A DNA stretch of 64,000 nt, from contig NZ_SJSC01000003.1 in the NCBI RefSeq assembly GCF_004352855.1, positions 124,001 through 188,000 of the forward strand, given 5' to 3'. Numbering within the stretch: the first letter of the stretch is position 1; every line of letters begins with the position of its first letter. The DNA is from Marinomonas sp. KMM3893 (GTDB lineage: Bacteria; Pseudomonadota; Gammaproteobacteria; Pseudomonadales; Marinomonadaceae). The notes beneath the pieces are model-generated. The model had not been told where the DNA came from and did not search any database. It saw only the letters and a program-made list of their open reading frames with translations. The position numbers and the translations under genes are program-made. Positions 59,529 to 64,000 of the stretch are shown here, one piece after another.

Positions 59529-59963
59529 TTGTTGAATTATCTTATTGTTTTTACAGTGTCATTCTTATCCGCGACTGTGTTGCCTCTAGGCTCCGAAGGG
59601 CTGTTGCTCTATTACGCCAGTGACGCTAGCTTAGCGGTGGTTTGGTTATGGTTTTGGGCCAGTACGGGAAATACATTAGGGGCACTGACAAATTGGTATT
59701 TAGGGCGTTACCTTGTTCGTTATGAGGGCAGCAAGTGGTTTCCGGTGAGCGTTAAAAATCGCGTAAGAGCAGAGCGTTTTTTTAATCGATATGGAAGCTG
59801 GACCCTGTTATTTACGTGGTTACCCATCATTGGTGATGCTATTTCCTTGATTGCAGGTGTATTTCATACGCCAATAAGGTATTTTTTACCTTTCGTTTTT
59901 GTTGGTAAGGCGTCAAGATACGCATTACTGTTATGGGGACAAAGCTGGTTACTTAACGGTTAG
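59529..59963 (+). CDS. YqaA/DedA-type inner-membrane protein
   Basis: A 144-residue membrane protein with about four helices. The SFLSATVLPLGSEGLLLYYA start and GNTLGALTNWYLGRYL loop are the marks of the SNARE-associated/DedA-like YqaA group. RFFNRYGSWTLLFTWLPIIGD and IAGVFHTPIRYFLPFVFVGKASRYAL complete it. Relatives contribute to membrane homeostasis or lipid carrier transport. The start seems to be TTG 59529 or 59532, with no strong RBS; nearby ATGs at 59510 and 59513 are out of frame. Confidence 0.8.
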   Translation: MLNYLIVFTVSFLSATVLPLGSEGLLLYYASDASLAVVWLWFWASTGNTLGALTNWYLGRYLVRYEGSKWFPVSVKNRVRAERFFNRYGSWTLLFTWLPIIGDAISLIAGVFHTPIRYFLPFVFVGKASRYALLLWGQSWLLNG

Positions 59964-60003
59964 CTGAGCTCTATTTTATTGCTGTACACGGAGGATTGGA
60001 TAA

Positions 60004-60687
60004 ATGGGTATAATAAAAAAACTCTTGTTGGTGTCTGTGGCTTTGTCGCTCAGTGCTTGTTCTGTGTTTGAAGGTAAAAATACCTTTATGACTTATCAAG
60101 ACCTTCAAGACAAAGTGAAGACACACGATACTGAGTTGCAAGACATGCAAACGAAGCTTGATCGTGTTGATCAATTAGAAGCGGAAATTGCCGAACTTAA
60201 GAAATCTAACGCTGGCAATACTGGTCAGTCTATTGTTTCGCCAGCGGCATCAAATGATATGGATACTGCGGATGGCGCGCCAATGGCGGTTGCCAACGTT
60301 GCACCTGCTGTAACGGCCGCACCTGCGGTGAACACGGCGCCAGCTCCGGTTCAGCCAAACTACAACAACACGCAACAAAATGTCGTGACACCGGTTGCGG
60401 TTCAATCTGCCTCTCATTCCCAAGATAAAAGCTACGGTGTTCAGTTGGCCGCTTATGGCAGTCGTGGTGAAGCCGCACGTGGTTGGCAGGTATTGAGCAA
60501 CGGATCTCCTGATACTTATGTTAATTTAGTGCCTCATGTGAATGAGAAATCCATCAATGGACGCACCATGTATCAGCTAAAAGTAGGGCCATTCTTGGAC
60601 CGTGCTTATAGTGTCGATTTTTGTAATATGCTGAAGCAAAAAGGCCAAGATTGTTTGGTTAGTAAATACGATGGGCAGCCTTTGTAA
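60004..60687 (+). CDS. SPOR-type lipoprotein
   Basis: A 227-residue protein with a lipoprotein signal (KKLLLVSVALSLSAC, Cys at residue 19), so it is anchored to a membrane on the periplasmic side. Residues 30-65 form a coiled coil (YQDLQDKVKTHDTELQDMQ then KLDRVDQLEAEIAELKK). A Pro/Ala/Thr-rich linker leads to a C-terminal SPOR-like fold (YGVQLAAYGSRGEAARGW through VGPFLDRAYSVDFCNML). SPOR domains bind denuded septal peptidoglycan, so cell division or wall remodelling is likely. GGAGGATTGG is a strong RBS. The gene is 40 bp after the YqaA-like gene. Confidence 0.85.
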   Translation: MGIIKKLLLVSVALSLSACSVFEGKNTFMTYQDLQDKVKTHDTELQDMQTKLDRVDQLEAEIAELKKSNAGNTGQSIVSPAASNDMDTADGAPMAVANVAPAVTAAPAVNTAPAPVQPNYNNTQQNVVTPVAVQSASHSQDKSYGVQLAAYGSRGEAARGWQVLSNGSPDTYVNLVPHVNEKSINGRTMYQLKVGPFLDRAYSVDFCNMLKQKGQDCLVSKYDGQPL

Positions 60688-60734
60688 TGACTTAGTACAG
60701 TATCGATAACCTGTTGAAATAATCGTTGTCGTAT

Positions 60735-60798
60735 AAAAAAACGCGCTGTTTAGAAATAAATCCAACTTTCTTGGATGGTTTCTAAAGCGCGTTTTTTT
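60735..60798. terminator. Long bidirectional terminator
   Basis: A long stem with AAAAAACGCGCT at the left and AGCGCGTTTTTTT at the right, plus TTTAGAAA/TTTCTAAA and CCAA/TTGG inner arms. It follows the SPOR lipoprotein gene. Confidence 0.85.
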
Positions 60799-60852
60799 AT
60801 GTCTATCAATTAGGCTTATGTGTTGGATACAGATGGATAGCAGCAAAACGAT

Positions 60853-60876
60853 CTCCAGAAGCGGGCGCTTCTGGAG
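60853..60876 (-). terminator. Hairpin after FAD-dehydrogenase gene
   Basis: CTCCAGAAGC (60853-60862) and GCTTCTGGAG (60867-60876) form a tight stem 16 bp past the stop. In the minus-strand reading, TTTT follows soon after. Confidence 0.65.
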
Positions 60877-60891
60877 TGACGTGAAACGCGA

Positions 60892-62499
60892 TTATTTTTC
60901 CGCTTGATTGATGCTCAACGCCATCGCTTCGGCGATTTTAATGCCATCAATGGCGGCAGACATAATGCCACCGGCGTACCCTGCGCCTTCTCCGGCTGGA
61001 TACAGACCTTTGGTACTGATGCTTTGGAAACTGTCATCTCGCTTGATGTTGATCGGTGCAGAAGTACGGGTTTCTACCCCGGTTAATAAAGCATCTTCAA
61101 AGGCAAAGCCGTTGATTTTTTTATTGAAGGCTGGAATCGCTTCGCGAATGGCTTCGATGCAAAAATCAGGCAAGGCGTCGGCTAGGTTGGTAAGCTTGAT
61201 GCCAGGTTTAAACGAAGGCTCGACAGTGCCCAGTTCCTCTGGTGTTTGGTTTTTCAAAAACGCTCCGACGGTTTGAGCGGGGGCATCGTAGTTGCTGCCG
61301 CCCATGACAAACGCATGGCTTTCTAATTTGCGTTGGAACTCTATGCCAGCCAGTGGCCCACCTGGGTAATCAGATGGGTCAATACCCACAACCACAGCGC
61401 TGTTGGCGTTACGTTCATTACGCGAGTACTGACTCATACCATTGGTAACAACGCGGTTCTCTTCTGACGTGGCCGCAACGACAGTGCCGCCTGGACACAT
61501 ACAAAAACTGTAAACAGAACGGCCATTTTTACAGTGATGAACCAACTTGTAATCCGCCGCACCCAGAATTTCGTTGCCCGCATTAGGGCCAAAACGGGCT
61601 TTATCGATGGCACTTTGTTCATGCTCGATTCGAAACCCAACAGAGAAAGGTTTGGCTTCAATGTAAACGCCTTTTTCATGAAGCATTTCAAAGGTGTCAC
61701 GAGCACTGTGACCAATTGCCAGCGCAATGTGTTTGGCATTGAGGCGTTCGCCATCGGCGAGTGTGACACCAGTGATTTGGTTGTCTTCGATATGAATGTC
61801 ATCGACTCGAGCGCTGAAGCGAATTTCGCCGCCTAACTCAATAATTTGAGCGCGCATTTTCTCAACCATGGCGACCAGTTTAAAGGTACCAATATGCGGT
61901 TTACTGACATAAAGGATCTCGTCTGGGGCGCCAGCGGCGACAAATTCATTGAGTACTTTTCGGCTGTACTGTTTTGGGTCTTTTACTTGGCTATAAAGCT
62001 TACCGTCTGAAAAGGTACCTGCGCCGCCTTCACCAAATTGCACGTTGGATTCGGTGTTAAGGATTTTTTTGCGCCAAAAACCAAAGGTGTCTTTGGTGCG
62101 TTCGCGAACTTCTTTACCGCGCTCTAAGATAATAGGTTTATAACCCATTTGAGCGAGCACTAAGCCTGCTAGTAATCCACAAGGACCAAAGCCAATCACG
62201 ATAGGGCGTTCAGTGAGGGTGGCAGGCGCTTGAGCAACAGGATGGTAATTAAGGTCTGGTGTCTCTTTGATTTGTTGATGGTCTGCAAATTGAGTCAGCA
62301 AGGCTTGATCAATCCGAGTTTCCACATCTAGGGTATAGATCAAAAGAATAGAAGCTTTCTTTCTGGCGTCATAGCCGCGGCGAAAAATAGAGAAGCGAAC
62401 AAGTTGATCTGCTGTGATGCCCAATGTGGACAAGATGGCTTGTTCTATAGCGGTGTCATTATGATCCAAAGGTAGCTGGATATTCGAAAGTCTAATCAT
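60892..62499 (-). CDS. Uncharacterised FAD-dependent dehydrogenase (COG2509-like)
   Basis: About 535 residues starting MIRLSNIQLPLDHNDTA at ATG 62499; an earlier in-frame ATG at 62532 is possible. The flavin site is VIGFGPCGLLAGLVLAQMG near residue 100, followed by ILERGKEV. The central region shows GEGGAGTFSDGKLYSQVKD, LAIGHSARDTFEML and a C-terminal YPAGEGAGYAGGIMSAAIDG that closes the FAD fold. An RNA-binding-like N-terminus of about 90 residues precedes the Rossmann domain. The family is widespread and its substrate is unknown. Monocistronic. Confidence 0.88.
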   Translation of the reverse strand: MIRLSNIQLPLDHNDTAIEQAILSTLGITADQLVRFSIFRRGYDARKKASILLIYTLDVETRIDQALLTQFADHQQIKETPDLNYHPVAQAPATLTERPIVIGFGPCGLLAGLVLAQMGYKPIILERGKEVRERTKDTFGFWRKKILNTESNVQFGEGGAGTFSDGKLYSQVKDPKQYSRKVLNEFVAAGAPDEILYVSKPHIGTFKLVAMVEKMRAQIIELGGEIRFSARVDDIHIEDNQITGVTLADGERLNAKHIALAIGHSARDTFEMLHEKGVYIEAKPFSVGFRIEHEQSAIDKARFGPNAGNEILGAADYKLVHHCKNGRSVYSFCMCPGGTVVAATSEENRVVTNGMSQYSRNERNANSAVVVGIDPSDYPGGPLAGIEFQRKLESHAFVMGGSNYDAPAQTVGAFLKNQTPEELGTVEPSFKPGIKLTNLADALPDFCIEAIREAIPAFNKKINGFAFEDALLTGVETRTSAPINIKRDDSFQSISTKGLYPAGEGAGYAGGIMSAAIDGIKIAEAMALSINQAEK

Positions 62500-62532
62500 A
62501 GAAAAAAATAGGTCTTGAATGAGTGAGGCCAT

Positions 62533-62832
62533 GGTGAGCCGGAGTGCGAATAATAAGCCATTTTAAGAGAAAAATCTGGTCTGAATAACGCAATAGAATG
62601 TCATTATAACGTCGATCAACAAAACACACCTCTTTGTCTTTCATTGATGGCTGTGTCGCCGCTTAAGCATTGACTGAAAGAGGCACCAAACAGGCGCATA
62701 AAGAGGGTTTTACTCGCGAGCGTAACTGTTCTTTCGGAGAGGTGAGTAATAGAATAGTGGCTAAGATATAAAAGTAATTAGTTGATTTAAATGCATATTT
62801 TCAAGTCGGCAAATGCCTTGATTGGGTGGTAA
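62533..62832. other. Intergenic region, nothing recognised
   Basis: 300 AT-rich bases between the divergent FAD-dehydrogenase and the next gene; promoters only. No hairpin or open frame stands out. Confidence 0.45.
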
Positions 62833-63189
62833 ATGAAAAAGTCGGATAAGAAACTAGACAAGGCACTAAGAGAAGCGCTCACCAAGGTTTGTGATCATCT
62901 ACTCGGTGAGGTAGAGGGCTTTGTGTGGCTGACGCATGTGGTGGATTTTAATCGCTACCCACAGTCGCTTAAGATTGTTTGTGTGTTTGAGAAAGAAGCC
63001 GACGTGGCTGAGTTATTATCGACACAGGGTGACGTGCTCTTTTATCAGTGTATTGAAGATGAATTAAAAGGGGCGAATCTCGTCATTAAAAACAGCCGTC
63101 AGTCTGTGAGTTTTGACTCGGAAGAGGCTTGTGAAAGAAGCCATAAAGGGCGCTGGAACCTACGTTTGAAAGGGATTGAACTTCATTAA
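62833..63189 (+). CDS. Conserved small protein, misnamed 'Fis family' in pseudomonads
   Basis: A 118-residue protein. The start KKSDKKLDKALREALTKVCD, WLTHVVDFNRYPQSLKIVCVF and the tail SVSFDSEEACERSHKGRWNLRL match a short family that I remember from Pseudomonas under the label Fis family regulator. There is no Fis-like helix-turn-helix here, so that label looks wrong. It has no signal or membrane helix. GGTGGTAA lies before ATG 62833. Function unknown. Confidence 0.75.
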   Translation: MKKSDKKLDKALREALTKVCDHLLGEVEGFVWLTHVVDFNRYPQSLKIVCVFEKEADVAELLSTQGDVLFYQCIEDELKGANLVIKNSRQSVSFDSEEACERSHKGRWNLRLKGIELH

Positions 63190-63421
63190 TTCCTTGCTGT
63201 ATTTCACCACAAGGGGCCTCTGTTGATGTTAACCATCAGGCACTTAATCGTGCTTCGTCTGCGGATGCGACGCATGTTTGGGCAAGGCCAATAGCGGGAG
63301 ATGTTTTTTTTGACCTTCTGGTTAAAATCTTGTAATGATAACGGCTAATGACGCGTTAGAAAGGCTCTGTTGGTTTACTGTATAAATCTTTTTTAGGCTA
63401 TTCACTTAAGGGAGTGAGAAG

Positions 63422-64000
63422 ATGTTTTCTGCTAAATTACGTACATTGGTGGTGTCGACGGCTTTGTTGGCGGGGAGTGTGTCCTTACCGGCTTGGGCCG
63501 ATGAGACGCCTTATACTACCCAGAATTTAAATGAGCAGTTGGTCATGGCCAACTTATGGATGCAGGCCTCTGCTGAATTTAAGGCCTTGTCTTATCAGGC
63601 TTTTAATTTAGCGCAAATGCGTTTTGATCATTTCGCGAGTACCCACAAAGGCGATAAAAAAATCGCCATTGTGGTGGATGCCGACGAAACCATTATAGAT
63701 AACAGCCCGTATGAAGCTTGGTTGGTGGGCAGAAATGAAGGTTATTCAGGCAAAACATGGGGCGAATGGATGAACGCCGCTGAAGCCAAGGCGCTACCTG
63801 GTGCGGTTGAGTTTTTGAACTATGCGGCGAACAAGGGCGCGGAGGTTTTCTATATTACCAACCGTAAAATGGTGGGTTTGGAAGGCACGCGTAAAAACCT
63901 CGCGGAATTGGGTTTTCCGGATGTGGACGATGCCCATTTGATGCTTAGAACCACCACCAGTGATAAAGAAGCACGTCGTCTTAAAGTGGCAGAGAAATAC
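63422..64000 (+). CDS. HAD acid phosphatase, e(P4)-like 5'-nucleotidase, 3' truncated
   Basis: The gene runs past the right edge, leaving 193 codons. It starts at ATG 63422 with GGGAGTGAGAAG upstream. A signal peptide (TLVVSTALLAGSVSLPAWA) is followed by DETPYTTQNLNEQLVMANLW. The HAD motif is IVVDADETIIDNSPYEAW (D-x-D-E-T), then EVFYITNRK. Relatives are the e(P4) outer-membrane lipoprotein phosphatases that release nucleosides or phosphate. Here the signal ends AWADE with no lipobox Cys, so it may be soluble in the periplasm. Confidence 0.88.
   Translation, partial: MFSAKLRTLVVSTALLAGSVSLPAWADETPYTTQNLNEQLVMANLWMQASAEFKALSYQAFNLAQMRFDHFASTHKGDKKIAIVVDADETIIDNSPYEAWLVGRNEGYSGKTWGEWMNAAEAKALPGAVEFLNYAANKGAEVFYITNRKMVGLEGTRKNLAELGFPDVDDAHLMLRTTTSDKEARRLKVAEKY

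Noticed and set aside
59510..59531. ATG start at 59510/59513 for the YqaA-like gene
   Set aside because: Both are out of frame with the membrane protein reading; TTG at 59529 or 59532 is kept.
62833..63189. Fis-type DNA-binding regulator
   Set aside because: The protein lacks a Fis helix-turn-helix; only a remembered database label suggests it.

Overview
The window looks like chromosome of a marine gammaproteobacterium, most likely Oceanospirillales and Marinomonas-like. This is judged from protein similarity remembered for RecBCD, Gsk, PssA, IhfB-LapA-LapB-PyrF, YciA and the tRNAs; no search was run. Base composition is moderate and even, except for one clearly AT-rich gene at 35.1-36.5 kb.

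Layout. 0-9.7 kb: sugar and small-molecule metabolism (UlaE-like epimerase cut by the window edge, a hydratase-like protein, a BCCT transporter with a broken 5' end, DoxX with a divergent LysR regulator, a CtlX-type hydrolase with a divergent Lrp regulator, argC, a GhrA-like dehydrogenase, a DUF1348 protein). 10-13 kb: a small orphan gene, yciA, tRNA-Leu, an EAL-HDOD protein and two identical tRNA-Ala genes. 13-22 kb: recC-recB-recD with overlapping genes. 22-34.5 kb: housekeeping genes (trpS, a Tim44-like protein, cheW, gsk, a MoeB/ThiF protein, trxB, ppa, ihfB-lapA-lapB-pyrF, a ComEA-like protein, uvrB). A tRNA-Val gene closes this block.

34.7-38.6 kb is the accessory island. It has no intact phage genes, but carries three copies of a sequence encoding the last 40-50 residues of a phage late-control-D-like protein. 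It also has at least five full or partial copies of a ~70-bp imperfect hairpin repeat. Between these copies sit two cargoes: an AT-rich gene for a 459-residue protein with a C-terminal HEPN RNase-type motif (candidate anti-phage effector), and a DUF1778-GNAT toxin-antitoxin pair with a G8 tract in the toxin. The layout suggests repeated cassette insertion at one phage-derived sequence and is the best candidate here for something undescribed.

38.6-64 kb: an iron-type ABC importer operon behind a good Fur box, pssA, an aconitase-X protein with a GNAT gene, a 2OG-dioxygenase plus PLP-enzyme operon, a chemoreceptor with a C-terminal sensor-like extension, and a glycogen operon. The glycogen operon encodes a 1045-residue homologue of eukaryotic phosphorylase kinase alpha/beta, then GlgB and GlgX. 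After it come a second chemoreceptor, a YqaA-like membrane protein, a SPOR-type lipoprotein, a FAD dehydrogenase, a small conserved protein, and an acid phosphatase cut by the right edge.
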